Position numbers and translations under genes: made by a program. This document shows positions 25,790 to 34,515 of a DNA stretch of 64,000 bases, in pieces. Every line of letters begins with the position of its first letter. The stretch's first letter is position 1. The notes beneath the pieces were generated by a model. That model saw only the letters and a program-made list of their open reading frames with translations. It made no database searches and had not been told where the DNA came from. The stretch comes from JAAZMI01 sp050948785. GTDB lineage: Bacteria; Bacillota; Dethiobacteria; DTU022; UBA8154. The DNA is taken from assembly GCA_050948785.1 (NCBI GenBank), contig JBMNEM010000004.1, positions 62,001-126,000 of the forward strand. Direction: 5' to 3'.

Positions 25790-26587
25790 CTAGAAAGCAG
25801 ATAATAAACAGGAACCCACTATCGTTAACAGGCCCAAACACCAGCAGTAATAAGCCATATAATAAAATCGGCCTTCTTCTAAAAGTTTAACAAAAAGAGT
25901 AATGGCAAAAACCCCCGAGATAAAAGCAACCAGCGTAGCAACAATATAAGGGTAAATGATTTCCAGATTGGCAGTAACCTTTAAAAAATCTTTTAGTTCT
26001 AACAATGTTGCTCCGGCAATAACCGGCAAGGCTAGTATAAAGGAGTAGCGAACCGCGGTTTCCCTGTCCAGCCCCCTCCAAAGGGCACCAAGGATTGTGG
26101 AACCGGAACGCGTGATGCCGGGGATAATTGCTATTCCTTGAAAAATACCGATCACCAGGGCATCCTGAATTTTCATTTTATTGATACCCTTAAACTTAAT
26201 CTCCGCTTTGGAGATCGCCAGAACTATACAACCGGTTACCAATAACGCCAAGCCCACCAGAAGAGGCCGGTCAAATATACTCGTAAAAAATGTGCCCCAT
26301 AGAATCCCCATGATCCCTGTGGGAATGAGGCCCCAAAACAAAAGCATGCCAAACCTTTTTTCCTCCGCATTGGAGAAAAACCCTGTCAACAGTTTCAAAA
26401 TATCCCGGCGAAAAACCCAAACAATCGAAAGCAGCGTGCCAAAATGGACCATGACCTCCAAAGTTACCCCGGGCTGTTTAATACCCAAAAAATACTGGGC
26501 GATAACAAGATGCCCGGAACTGCTTACCGGTAAAAATTCAGTTAAACCCTGCAATAAACCAAGCCCGATAGCCTCCCAGTAGCTCAT
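25790..26587 (-). CDS. uppP: Undecaprenyl-diphosphatase
   Basis: A 265-residue polytopic membrane enzyme (BacA/UppP). It recycles undecaprenyl diphosphate to the monophosphate for peptidoglycan synthesis; excess confers bacitracin resistance. The conserved motifs GLTEFLPVSSSGHL (~16-27) and GITRSGST are intact. GGGGGAAA lies before ATG. It stands between ftsK and the Na/Pi transporter; the uppS/cdsA genes of the same lipid-carrier pathway are at 53-55 kb. Confidence 0.95.
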   Translation of the reverse strand: MSYWEAIGLGLLQGLTEFLPVSSSGHLVIAQYFLGIKQPGVTLEVMVHFGTLLSIVWVFRRDILKLLTGFFSNAEEKRFGMLLFWGLIPTGIMGILWGTFFTSIFDRPLLVGLALLVTGCIVLAISKAEIKFKGINKMKIQDALVIGIFQGIAIIPGITRSGSTILGALWRGLDRETAVRYSFILALPVIAGATLLELKDFLKVTANLEIIYPYIVATLVAFISGVFAITLFVKLLEEGRFYYMAYYCWCLGLLTIVGSCLLSAF

Positions 26588-26672
26588 AAAATAATTTTCC
26601 CCCTGTGCCGTATTTTTCTTTTATTTAGATCCGCAGCTGATTGTTTTGCCTGAAAATCCCCAACCGGAATAT

Positions 26673-27602
26673 TCACCTTTTTATTATATACTCCAATAAA
26701 TATGCAAATTTGTCAACAACAGGCAGAAGAACAATCGCTCCCGCTAAATTATAAAGCGTATGCGCGTTGGCAACTTGCCGTGGAAGATCATGAGAAGTAA
26801 CACCGATTAACCATAAGAAATGTTGCCAGAAAGGAATAATGATCAAAATCGAAGCGATATTAAAAAAAAGGTGCCCCCAGGCAACTTGCCTGGCCGGTAA
26901 AATAGTCCCCAAGGCAGCTAGCATAGAGGTAACACAAGTCCCCAGATCTGCCCCCAAAATCATGGCGAGTGCTTCCGGTAAGCTGAGCATCCTTTCTTTT
27001 GCCAGCACCACCACCATCCCGATTGTTACACTGCTGCTTTGTAAAATTGCCGCCGCCATAGCCCCGGTCAGGACACCTTTCCAGGGCGCGCCTTTACTAA
27101 ACAGATATAATTCCTGGTAAAAAACAGTCATGGATAAAGGTTCCAGGGCTACCGCCAGCAGCTCAATCCCTCCTAAAACTGCCGCCAATCCCCATAAAAC
27201 TTTGCCCCCCAGGGGCCTTTTTAAAATTAATTCTGTAACGTAAAGAAAAATCCCTGCTATGATAATTGGTTTGATTAATTGCCCGGTCTCCAGAGAAAAA
27301 AGCTGGGAAGTTATCGTTGTTCCCAGATTTGCACCAATAACAATACTTAAACCCTGCTGCAGGGTTAAAAATCCCCCGTTAATAAATCCTACAACCATGA
27401 CCGTAACAAGACTGCTGCTTTGTAAAATTAAAGTGGAGATCGCCCCCAGCAAAAAACCGCGGAGGGGTGTAGAAGTATAAACCTGGAAAAAACCATGCAG
27501 GAGTCCTCCGGTAATTTTCTGCAAGTTTTGACTGACAATTTTAATTCCACCCAGAAGCAGTAACAAAGCCAGAACAAATTTCCCCACAGTGATCAAAAAC
27601 AT
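26673..27602 (-). CDS. Na+/phosphate cotransporter-family membrane protein
   Basis: A 309-residue protein with the two inverted NptA/PNaS repeats: GAISTLILQSSSLVTVMVVG and GAMAAAILQSSSVTIGMVVV, each with the QSSS motif that binds Na+ and substrate, and matching GANLGTTITS and GADLGTCVTS segments. There is no PhoU-like C-terminal domain, unlike longer YjbB-type members, and no PstS or PhoU nearby. The start is placed at ATG 27602 behind AAGGGAAGAG. The substrate may be phosphate; this is by family only. Confidence 0.85.
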   Translation of the reverse strand: MFLITVGKFVLALLLLLGGIKIVSQNLQKITGGLLHGFFQVYTSTPLRGFLLGAISTLILQSSSLVTVMVVGFINGGFLTLQQGLSIVIGANLGTTITSQLFSLETGQLIKPIIIAGIFLYVTELILKRPLGGKVLWGLAAVLGGIELLAVALEPLSMTVFYQELYLFSKGAPWKGVLTGAMAAAILQSSSVTIGMVVVLAKERMLSLPEALAMILGADLGTCVTSMLAALGTILPARQVAWGHLFFNIASILIIIPFWQHFLWLIGVTSHDLPRQVANAHTLYNLAGAIVLLPVVDKFAYLLEYIIKR

Positions 27603-27773
27603 AAACACTCTTCCCTTGGAAATATCCTTTTATAAGGATTTGTATCCCCGCCAAGGAGTAAATAGAACCTTTCACCGGGAAAAGCGGCCCATCGTATCTG
27701 CCTACTCAAATCAATTCTTTGATAATAAAGCGCCGTTTGGGGAAAATATCAAAATGGAAAGGAGGAGAAAAAA

Positions 27774-28532
27774 TTGGAAAGTCTTACCCATGGCAACCTT
27801 CCCCCGATAAAAAGACTGCCTGAAACCGGAACAGAAAAAACAGAGCATAAACCTTCAGAGGAAAAAAAGGAAGGTGCCTCTCTAACAGAAACAGTGGAAA
27901 AATTTGGTACCATGTCTTTACCACAACCGGATAACGAAATCTTTACTTTAACGATCATCGGGCAAATAGAAGGACATTTGGTTTTGCCACCACAGAATAA
28001 AACAACAAAATATGAACATATCATTCCTCAACTGGTAGCTGTAGAACAAAGCTCACAAATCGAAGGTGCACTGGTTATCCTCAATACGGTCGGAGGTGAT
28101 GTTGAAGCCGGACTGGCTATTGCCGAAATGCTCAATACTCTTTCCAAACCTACCGTCTCCCTGGTGCTGGGGGGGGGACACTCCATCGGTGTGGTCATCT
28201 CCTGTGGGTGTGATTATTCCTATATTGCCGAAACAGCGACGATGACAATCCACCCCATCAGATTGACAGGTTTGGTCGTCGGGGTAAGCCAGGTGTTTGA
28301 TTATCTGGACAAGATGCAGGAAAGAATCATTGATTTTGTCGTCCATCACTCCAAAATCTCCCGGGAAAGATTCAAAGAGTTGATGTTCAATACAGGCCAG
28401 TTGGGAAGAGACATCGGCACAGTCCTGGTAGGGCATGAAGCGGTAGATGTCGGCCTGATCAACGCTGTCGGAGGGATCTCTACAGCAGTGAATAAACTCA
28501 GGGAACTAATTCGCCAAAGGAAAGAGGAATAA
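27774..28532 (+). CDS. tepA: ClpP-like serine protease TepA/YmfB
   Basis: A 252-residue ClpP/crotonase-fold protein. The start is TTG behind GGAGGAG. The first ~45 residues are polar and disordered. The core has [18 protein letters not shown] and the nucleophile region [13 protein letters not shown], in which the Ser of GHSIG takes the ClpP serine position, and [10 protein letters not shown] with the candidate His. In Bacillus TepA was linked to protein export and to degradation of small acid-soluble proteins. ylzJ follows, and with RNase J and ftsK nearby this reproduces the conserved rnjB-tepA-ylzJ-spoIIIE order, although tepA-ylzJ here run opposite to both flanks. Confidence 0.85.
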   Translation: MESLTHGNLPPIKRLPETGTEKTEHKPSEEKKEGASLTETVEKFGTMSLPQPDNEIFTLTIIGQIEGHLVLPPQNKTTKYEHIIPQLVAVEQSSQIEGALVILNTVGGDVEAGLAIAEMLNTLSKPTVSLVLGGGHSIGVVISCGCDYSYIAETATMTIHPIRLTGLVVGVSQVFDYLDKMQERIIDFVVHHSKISRERFKELMFNTGQLGRDIGTVLVGHEAVDVGLINAVGGISTAVNKLRELIRQRKEE

Positions 28533-28537
28533 ACCAA

Positions 28538-28762
28538 GTGATCTTGTACACAACGATACCATTGGAAGAAATCTTTAAAGAAGACGAAAAAAAAGCTGAA
28601 TATATACAGATTCCTTACAGCAGGGGCATAATTGAGGTAGAGCTCATCTCGGCCTCCACAGCAAAAATAGTGCGTTTAATCAGCCGTGATTTAAATGATT
28701 ACCTGCAGCCCCAATTCCAACCCGGGACCGAGATCAAGCTCAAATGGGAAATAGACCTCTGA
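28538..28762 (+). CDS. ylzJ: YlzJ-like small protein
   Basis: A 74-residue protein starting at GTG 5 bases after the tepA stop. It matches the YlzJ-like pattern: MILYTTIPLEEIF at the start and a short beta-rich body ending in IKLKWEIDL. The function is unknown; it is almost always next to tepA in spore formers. The ribosome site (AAAGAGGAAT) is modest. Downstream a hairpin CTGGAT/ATCCAG (28792-28811) lies between the convergent genes and may end transcription. Confidence 0.8.
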   Translation: MILYTTIPLEEIFKEDEKKAEYIQIPYSRGIIEVELISASTAKIVRLISRDLNDYLQPQFQPGTEIKLKWEIDL

Positions 28763-28816
28763 CCGTGCCTCAAGAAATACCCTGCCGGATACTGGATAAT
28801 TCGGGATCCAGCCGGA

Positions 28817-29335
28817 TCAGATAACTTTTACCCCGAGGGTTTTTTCCATTTCTTTTAAGGCAAATTCGTGTGTTTCTTGATCAAAAGAAGCTACACAATT
28901 TTTTCTGACCGTGACATCATAGTGCCGCATACGGGCATCAGCGGCTGTATAAAGAACACAGATCTGAGTACAAACACCGGTAAGCTCCAGCTCTTGAACA
29001 CCCAGTTCCCGTAGGGTCAGATCCAGGTCAGTACCAAAAAAAGCACTGTATCGCCTTTTGCTGATCAGAAAGTCTTCTTCCCGGGGAGCAAGTTCATCGA
29101 CTACCTCCCCGCCCCATTCACCGGCCAGGCAGTGGGCCGGAAACATTTCAAACTCGGGATCATGTTGAAGATGGCTGTCCATGATATAAATAACAGGCTT
29201 TTCCTCCAGACGCCATTCTTTTAAGCGCGCCGCCACGTTTTGAATTATAGCCTTGGAACCTGCACCGATATAAAGACTCCCGTCCCTTTCCAGAAAATCA
29301 CGCAGCATGTCGATAATTAAAAGGGCTCTGGCCAT
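28817..29335 (-). CDS. Isochorismatase-family cysteine hydrolase
   Basis: A 172-residue hydrolase with the catalytic triad of the family: Asp in LLIIDMLRDFL, Lys in FLISKRRYSAF and Cys in GVCTQICVLYTAADA. Nicotinamidase, isochorismatase and N-carbamoyl-hydrolases share this fold; the short length and HDPEFEMFPAHCL with a following GEWGGEVVDEL best fit nicotinamidase-like members, but metal ligands were not verified. ATG at 29335 follows AGAGGTGA. It lies between the convergent ylzJ and RNase J. The 240-base gap before RNase J holds nothing that I recognise. Confidence 0.85.
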   Translation of the reverse strand: MARALLIIDMLRDFLERDGSLYIGAGSKAIIQNVAARLKEWRLEEKPVIYIMDSHLQHDPEFEMFPAHCLAGEWGGEVVDELAPREEDFLISKRRYSAFFGTDLDLTLRELGVQELELTGVCTQICVLYTAADARMRHYDVTVRKNCVASFDQETHEFALKEMEKTLGVKVI

Positions 29336-29575
29336 CAAATCACCTCTGCATAAAAATTTTACGGTTCCCTCTGAAAATATTCTATTCTTACTTGCAATTC
29401 CTCTTGATGCATAGTTTAACCAGAAATTCCACCAATAATAGTCATCCCGGGCAGAAAATTTCTTATTGCGGGCACCTTCATCATTAATCCCTATCGATAA
29501 ATCCAGAGGCTTTATAGCCGGTAAAAGTTCAGCTATCGGCAGCCCCCGGGTTTATCTGTCTGGTCTTTCTTCTTA

Positions 29576-31282
29576 CTATACTTCCATAATTACCGGTAAA
29601 ATCATCGGCCTTCTGCCTGTTTTTTCCCATAAAAATTTGCTGACAGAATCCCGCACGCTATTTTTAATCGTAGTCCAATCACTGATTTTCTTCTGCCTTA
29701 AACCATCGAGTACCTTCGCCACGTTTTCCCGGGCCTCTTCCAACAGCTCTTCGGATTCTTTAACATACACAAACCCCCTGGAAAAAACATCCGGCCCGGA
29801 AACAATTCTTTTTGCTTTGCTATCCATAGCAATGACAACGATAAAAATCCCGTCCCGGGATAAAACCTGCCTGTCGCGAAGGACAATATTGCCCACATCG
29901 CCTACGCCAAGACCATCGACAAAGATACCGCCGGCCTGGACCGAAGATAAAACCCTTCCCTGTGAGGAAGAAAACTCCATCACAGTGCCGTTGTCCACGA
30001 TCAGGATGTTCTCTTTTTTGATGCCCATTTTTTCTGCCAGTTCAGCGTGATGGATAAGATGCCGGTATTCCCCGTGTACCGGTATTAAATACTTGGGGCG
30101 CAGCAAACTAAGCATCAGCTTTAATTCTTCCTGACTTCCATGGCCGGAAACATGAACACCCGACACAGCCTCATAAATTACTTTGGCCCCTTGCCGGAAA
30201 AGGTTGTCAATCGTGCGTGAGACAAGCTTTTCATTACCGGGGATTGGGTTGGCGGCAATGACAACAGTATCGCTGGGTACAATTTCCAATTTCCGATGAG
30301 TCGAACTGGACAGCCTCGCCAGAGCAGACATCGGCTCCCCTTGCGTGCCCGTGGTCAGCACCACAACCCGGTTGTTAGAAAAACTTTTAACCTCCTCCAC
30401 ATCAATAAGGGTAAAGGGAGGTATGTGCAGGTAACCCAGCCTTTGAGCGATTTCGACAACGTTTACCATGCTCCGTCCGTCTACAGCCAGTTTTCTTCCT
30501 GAAAAACTGGTGGCATTAACAATCTGTTGTATACGGTAAATATTCGAAGCAAAAGATGCAATGATGATCCGGCCTTCGGCAGAAAGAAATATCTCTTTCA
30601 GTGTTTCTCCTACTTTTGATTCCGAACACGTATAACCAGGGCGTTCAGCGTTTGTACTATCTGCTAAAGCAACCAGCACTCCCTCCTTACCTATTTCCGC
30701 CAAACTATGGAAATCGGTACCTTTCCCCTGCACCGGAGTGTGATCGAACTTAAAGTCGCTGGTATAAACGACGTTGCCGGCAGGTGTTTTTAAAACAAAC
30801 CCTACAGAATCGGGGATGCTGTGATTTGTAGCAAAAGACTGGATTCTGAACGATCCAATTTTAATTTCCTCACCGGCACTAATCTCAGAGAGCACAGTAC
30901 TTTGATGTAACCCAAATTCCTCCAACTTTACTTTTAAAAGTCCTATAGTTAGCCTTGTCCCGTAAATAGGAACATTTATTTTCGGAAGAATGTAAGGTAA
31001 GGCACCAATATGGTCCTCATGACCGTGTGACAGAAGAATAGCTTTAATTTTATCTTTATTTTCCAAAAGATAGGTTATATCCGGTATAACTATATCTACA
31101 CCCAGCATTTCTTCTTCCGGGAACGCCAAGCCGGCATCAAGGACAATGATTTCTTCATTGTAGTTCACTACAAAAATATTTTTACCAATCTCACCTATAC
31201 CACCCAAGGGTATGATCTGAAGCTTATCTACTTGTTTTAATTTATCTGCTTTCTTTCTTTTTCTTTTAATTTTGAACCGCAA
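29576..31282 (-). CDS. rnj: Ribonuclease J
   Basis: A 568-residue beta-CASP metallo-beta-lactamase RNase, with 5'-3' exo- and endoribonuclease activity in mRNA and rRNA processing. The zinc motif SHGHEDHIG, then ATNHSIPDS, YTSDFKFD, STNAERPG and VHGEYRHL are intact, plus a C-terminal domain. I place the start at TTG 31282 behind GAGAGGTG. A longer frame from ATG 31336 begins inside the -10 box of the promoter at 31335-31363 and so cannot be on that transcript. The basic N-terminus (FKIKRKRKK) is typical of Clostridial forms. The position next to dapA is conserved. Confidence 0.95.
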   Translation of the reverse strand: MRFKIKRKRKKADKLKQVDKLQIIPLGGIGEIGKNIFVVNYNEEIIVLDAGLAFPEEEMLGVDIVIPDITYLLENKDKIKAILLSHGHEDHIGALPYILPKINVPIYGTRLTIGLLKVKLEEFGLHQSTVLSEISAGEEIKIGSFRIQSFATNHSIPDSVGFVLKTPAGNVVYTSDFKFDHTPVQGKGTDFHSLAEIGKEGVLVALADSTNAERPGYTCSESKVGETLKEIFLSAEGRIIIASFASNIYRIQQIVNATSFSGRKLAVDGRSMVNVVEIAQRLGYLHIPPFTLIDVEEVKSFSNNRVVVLTTGTQGEPMSALARLSSSTHRKLEIVPSDTVVIAANPIPGNEKLVSRTIDNLFRQGAKVIYEAVSGVHVSGHGSQEELKLMLSLLRPKYLIPVHGEYRHLIHHAELAEKMGIKKENILIVDNGTVMEFSSSQGRVLSSVQAGGIFVDGLGVGDVGNIVLRDRQVLSRDGIFIVVIAMDSKAKRIVSGPDVFSRGFVYVKESEELLEEARENVAKVLDGLRQKKISDWTTIKNSVRDSVSKFLWEKTGRRPMILPVIMEV

Positions 31283-31334
31283 AAAAAAACGCACCTCTCT
31301 CGAGCGTAATTTAGCACCCCTTACTATTAGAGCC

Positions 31335-31363
31335 ATTATACTTTAATTTTGGCCTCAGGGCAA
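31335..31363 (-). promoter_or_regulatory. Sigma-A promoter of RNase J
   Basis: TTGCCC (plus 31358-31363), 17 bases, TATAAT (plus 31335-31340) on the minus strand. It fixes the RNase J start downstream of 31336. Confidence 0.7.
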
Positions 31364-31367
31364 ACGC

Positions 31368-31409
31368 AAAATACTAAGATACCCCTTTTAAGGGGTATCT
31401 TAGTATTTT
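31368..31409. terminator. Long perfect palindrome, dapA terminator
   Basis: Two 20-base complementary arms (outer ends AAAATACTAA and TTAGTATTTT, inner CCCCTT/AAGGGG) with a 2-base centre. T runs on either strand make it bidirectional in principle. It lies ~90 bases past the dapA stop and directly before the -35 box of RNase J, insulating the two. Confidence 0.8.
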
Positions 31410-31496
31410 AGACGGTAAAAAACATTTCTGACTGCTCATTAAACCTAATGCTAGCTCTGCAGAAAGAAAGTGCAAGTTCCACTATCCTAAAAGTAT

Positions 31497-32387
31497 TTAT
31501 AACAGGTTATAATGGCGCAGCAGCTCTTTTAAGTTTGCAGCAAGATTTTCTGTCAAAGGGCACAGGGGTAACCTGGGTTCTCCAACCTCCTGGCCAATCA
31601 TGTTCAGGGCAGCCTTGACAGGGATTGGATTGGCCACGACAAATAAACCATTAAAGAGTGGTAACAATTTTTGATGAATTTTCGCCGCTTCATTTACTTT
31701 ACCTGCAAAAAAAGTCTCAATCATTTTTTTAATTTCCAGCCCTATAAGGTGTGAAGTAACACTGACTACTCCTACCCCCCCGACACTGAGAACGGGAAGT
31801 GTTAGAGAATCATCTCCGCTATAAACAGAAAACCCTTCCGGCGCCCTGGCACAAATATATGTAATCTGCTCTAAATTGCCGCCTGCCTCCTTTACGGCAA
31901 CAATATTCTCTATTTCAGCCAGCCTTAATGTTGTCTCCGCCGCAAGGTTTATAGCCGTCCTCCCCGGTACATTATAGAGCATTATTGGTAGGGAAACTGC
32001 TTCGGCAATACTTTTGAAATGCCGGTAAAGGCCTTCCTGAGGAGGCTTATTATAGTAAGGGGTAACCAACATAATGCCGTCTACCCCGGCCTCTTCAGCC
32101 CTTTTACTTAATTCTATAGCTTCCCGGGTTGAGTTTCCGCCGGTTCCGGCAATAATTTTTATCCGGCCCTTGACCACCTCTAAAGCAGTTTTACAGATAT
32201 TGATTTTTTCGTCAGCGGAAAGAGTAGGCGATTCCCCGGTAGTTCCAGCTAACACCAGCCCATCAGAACCCGTTTTTAACAAGTGTTCGGCTAATTCAGC
32301 CACCTTATCGTAATCTACTCTTAAATCCCGATAAAAAGGCGTGACCATCGCGGTAATTAAAGAACCAAAGGCATTTTTTTGCCGCAA
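31497..32387 (-). CDS. dapA: 4-hydroxy-tetrahydrodipicolinate synthase
   Basis: A 296-residue aldolase joining pyruvate and aspartate semialdehyde, the first committed step to lysine, meso-diaminopimelate and (through DpaAB) dipicolinate. The family motifs are present: GTTGESPTLS, the tyrosine of MLYNVPGRT, and the Schiff-base lysine of VAVKEAGG. The start is TTG behind AGGAGG. It has its own vegetative-type promoter (32427-32455). asd and dapG, which sit between spoVFB and dapA in Bacillus, are absent. Confidence 0.97.
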   Translation of the reverse strand: MRQKNAFGSLITAMVTPFYRDLRVDYDKVAELAEHLLKTGSDGLVLAGTTGESPTLSADEKINICKTALEVVKGRIKIIAGTGGNSTREAIELSKRAEEAGVDGIMLVTPYYNKPPQEGLYRHFKSIAEAVSLPIMLYNVPGRTAINLAAETTLRLAEIENIVAVKEAGGNLEQITYICARAPEGFSVYSGDDSLTLPVLSVGGVGVVSVTSHLIGLEIKKMIETFFAGKVNEAAKIHQKLLPLFNGLFVVANPIPVKAALNMIGQEVGEPRLPLCPLTENLAANLKELLRHYNLL

Positions 32388-32426
32388 TGACTAAACCTCC
32401 TTTCTGCTAGCTTACAACTAGTAGTT

Positions 32427-32455
32427 ATTATAACAAAGCCAAAAAGAACTTTCAA
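32427..32455 (-). promoter_or_regulatory. Sigma-A promoter of dapA
   Basis: TTGAAA (plus 32450-32455), 17 bases, TATAAT (plus 32427-32432) on the minus strand, ~40 bases before the dapA TTG. Confidence 0.75.
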
Positions 32456-32472
32456 ACAAATAAACAGCTTTT

Positions 32473-33075
32473 TTAAATTACACACCGCGAATCATTTGGC
32501 AATAAAACCGGTTGTATTTGTTCCTTTTTTAGAGCCCTTTCAATTGTCGGCAACAGCATACCCATGCTGGCCACCAGAGAATTTGGTTTTTGGAAGGGAT
32601 CATCCTGCCCAAAAGGAACCATAAAAATATTTTTGGTCACCAGCAAAACACCGATATTTCTAGCGTTTAAACCCAAGCCATCATTGGTGGCCAGAGCCAA
32701 AACAACCGGCCGGAGATTCCTTAAGTGCCCCTTTGCAGCCATTAATACTGCCGTGTCGGTGATGCCATTTGCCAGTTTGGCCAGCGTATTTCCTGTACAG
32801 GGAGCGATAACAAGCAAATCAAATAACTTCTGGGGACCGCATGGCTCCGCCTCCACAATACTTTTAATGATTCTATTACCCGTAATCTCCCGTAATTGCT
32901 CTTTTATTTTTTTTGCTTCGCCAAAACGTGTATTGGTATGCTTGACAGAAAAGGATATGATCGGGGTTACTTGGGCGCCTGCAGCGACGAGCTTTTCAAC
33001 CTGGGCAAAAATCTCTCCAATCGTACAATGAGAGCCGGTTAAAGCAAAACCAACCCTTACACCCTGAAGATTCAA
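32473..33075 (-). CDS. dpaB: Dipicolinate synthase subunit B
   Basis: A 200-residue flavoprotein-like subunit (SpoVFB). With DpaA it oxidises the DapA product to dipicolinic acid in the mother cell. GFALTGSHCTI at the start, VIAPCTGNTLAKLANGITDTAVLMAAK and the NDGLGLNARNIG block match the family. I place the start at TTG 33075, directly after the dpaA stop, with AAAGAGGTG at optimal spacing; GTG at 33084 overlaps that site. Confidence 0.95.
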   Translation of the reverse strand: MNLQGVRVGFALTGSHCTIGEIFAQVEKLVAAGAQVTPIISFSVKHTNTRFGEAKKIKEQLREITGNRIIKSIVEAEPCGPQKLFDLLVIAPCTGNTLAKLANGITDTAVLMAAKGHLRNLRPVVLALATNDGLGLNARNIGVLLVTKNIFMVPFGQDDPFQKPNSLVASMGMLLPTIERALKKEQIQPVLLPNDSRCVI

Positions 33076-33076
33076 C

Positions 33077-33976
33077 TTATTCACCTCTTTTTAACGATGA
33101 GATCATCAGATCCGGATAGGCTTTACACAGTATCTGTGCAGCAGTTTTGGGGGCAACCTTACCCGGCAGTCCCGGCAAAGGAATCGCCTTGATATTTAGC
33201 CTCTCTGCCACGGGAAAATCAACCCCTCCGGGATATGTGGCAATATCAATCACCAGGACAGATTTATTGGCGCGATAAAGAACCTCCGCATCTAAAACAA
33301 CTGTAGGAATTGTGTTGAAAATAATATCCGCTTTATAAACCTCCTCGGGAAGGTCATCCAACAGCAAAGGTTTCATCTTGTATGCCTCTATCCAGGCCAA
33401 AACCTCTTTACGCCGAACCGCAACTGTGACTTCCGCACCTAAAGCCTGTAAAGTTTTGGCTAAAATATTTCCGCAACGCCCAAAACCGAGAACAAAACTT
33501 TGGCTGTTATGGATAGTGATTTCAGTATTGGCCATGGCCACCTGAATTGCCCCTTCAGCTGTTGGTATTGCGTTTGGAATCGAAATTTCATCCATCCCCC
33601 TTGTTTCCAAAACAGAAATGTTTTTTTGTAAAAAAATTTCCTTTAAAGACGGCCAAACATATCCGGCAATAAAAAGTGTTTTTGGTTGAAGGGCATGCAT
33701 AATTTCCGGTTTATTCAAAAAAACTTTTTCTCTTGCATATGGAGCGTAAACCTCGCTGTTTGCTTCAATACCGGCCAGAGGTGTAATAATCACATCTGAC
33801 AGCCGGATCGATTCAATCAAGTTATCAGTAAGAGCAATCTCTTTTGCAGAAGGGTATTTCTCAAAACCATACAGATAAACATTTGCGCCGATTTTCTTTA
33901 AATGAGCATAGAGCTCAACTTCTCTGCTATCCCCCCCTATTATCAGAATATTCAGCCCTAATAAAATAATATCCAA
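33077..33976 (-). CDS. dpaA: Dipicolinate synthase subunit A
   Basis: A 299-residue NAD(P)-dependent subunit (SpoVFA). It has an N-terminal region with LIIGGDSREVELYAHLKKIG and a second Rossmann region with VLGFGRCGNILAKTLQALGA. The start is TTG behind GAGGTGAT. A sigma-K promoter lies ~150 bases upstream (34129-34156), as expected for a late mother-cell gene. Dipicolinate accumulates in the spore core and gives heat resistance, so the host is a true spore former. Confidence 0.96.
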   Translation of the reverse strand: MDIILLGLNILIIGGDSREVELYAHLKKIGANVYLYGFEKYPSAKEIALTDNLIESIRLSDVIITPLAGIEANSEVYAPYAREKVFLNKPEIMHALQPKTLFIAGYVWPSLKEIFLQKNISVLETRGMDEISIPNAIPTAEGAIQVAMANTEITIHNSQSFVLGFGRCGNILAKTLQALGAEVTVAVRRKEVLAWIEAYKMKPLLLDDLPEEVYKADIIFNTIPTVVLDAEVLYRANKSVLVIDIATYPGGVDFPVAERLNIKAIPLPGLPGKVAPKTAAQILCKAYPDLMISSLKRGE

Positions 33977-33994
33977 GCTGTAATCACCTCTTTG

Positions 33995-34055
33995 GGAAAA
34001 AGCTGCCGACCACAGGGATCGTCCTCACGGAGATCCGCGGACGTTCGGAAAAAGC
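33995..34055 (-). other. Structured element in the dpaA leader, bracketed by a direct repeat
   Basis: GGAAAAAGC occurs twice in direct orientation (33995-34003 and 34047-34055). Between them lie nested inverted arms: outer CCGA/TCGG, inner GGATC/GATCC. The element is in the presumed 5' leader of dpaA. It may be a small insertion or a folded leader. The rest of the 33977-34515 gap holds the sigma-K promoter, the repeat at 34275-34368 and no credible gene. Confidence 0.4.
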
Positions 34056-34128
34056 CTTCTTTATAAAAATAACTTTGTTCCAGGTCATTTCATCGCCTGT
34101 TTAGCAGATCAATACCGGGACTTTGCTC

Positions 34129-34156
34129 TATATTATGCTTCATTTTATGATAATGT
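34129..34156 (-). promoter_or_regulatory. Sigma-K promoter of dpaAB
   Basis: On the minus strand AC (plus 34155-34156), 17 bases, then CATAATATA (plus 34129-34137), which fits the sigma-K pattern AC-N16/17-CATANNNTA. Control by sigma-K is the known regulation of spoVF in Bacillus. Confidence 0.7.
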
Positions 34157-34274
34157 GAGCAGGATTTTGGGGATACCCCTTAACTTTCAGGCAATCTTGT
34201 ACATAATAAAAACGCGCCATTTCTGACACGTCCAACCAAGGTAAGAACAGTTTGTGCGACGTATAAAGCTTAGG

Positions 34275-34368
34275 GCCTGCCACGGGGACAGTCCTTGTGG
34301 TCGTACAGCTGGCCGTACACTAGGGACTGTCCCCCCTAGGCAACCGGAGGGACAGTCCCCGTGGCAGG
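34275..34368. repeat. GGACNGTCC palindromic repeat element (REP/MITE-like)
   Basis: Imperfect terminal inverted repeats of ~19 bases (CCTGCCACGGGGAC... and ...GTCCCCGTGGCAGG) enclose a third copy of the core. GGAC(A/T)GTCC occurs three times, at 34285, 34324 and 34350. It is G+C-rich in an A+T-rich gap. A 62-codon open frame across it (34187-34375) reads only through the repeat and is not a gene. I expect further copies elsewhere in the genome. Confidence 0.6.
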
Positions 34369-34515
34369 TGAGCATGGGGAGTGAGCTCTGCCGGGCAGGC
34401 CGGTAGCCCCCCCGCCAGCGAGCTACAGCGGGCCGTAAGCTGAACTGTAAAATTTGAAAATTTGATTTGAGCTTAACTCTTCAGCTTTGCCGCCAGCACT
34501 CTCCAACGTCATTTT

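Noticed and set aside
34187..34375. 62-codon minus-strand open frame (starts MLTCHGDCPSGCLGG)
   Set aside because: It reads through the GGACNGTCC repeat element, has no ribosome site and its composition reflects the repeat.
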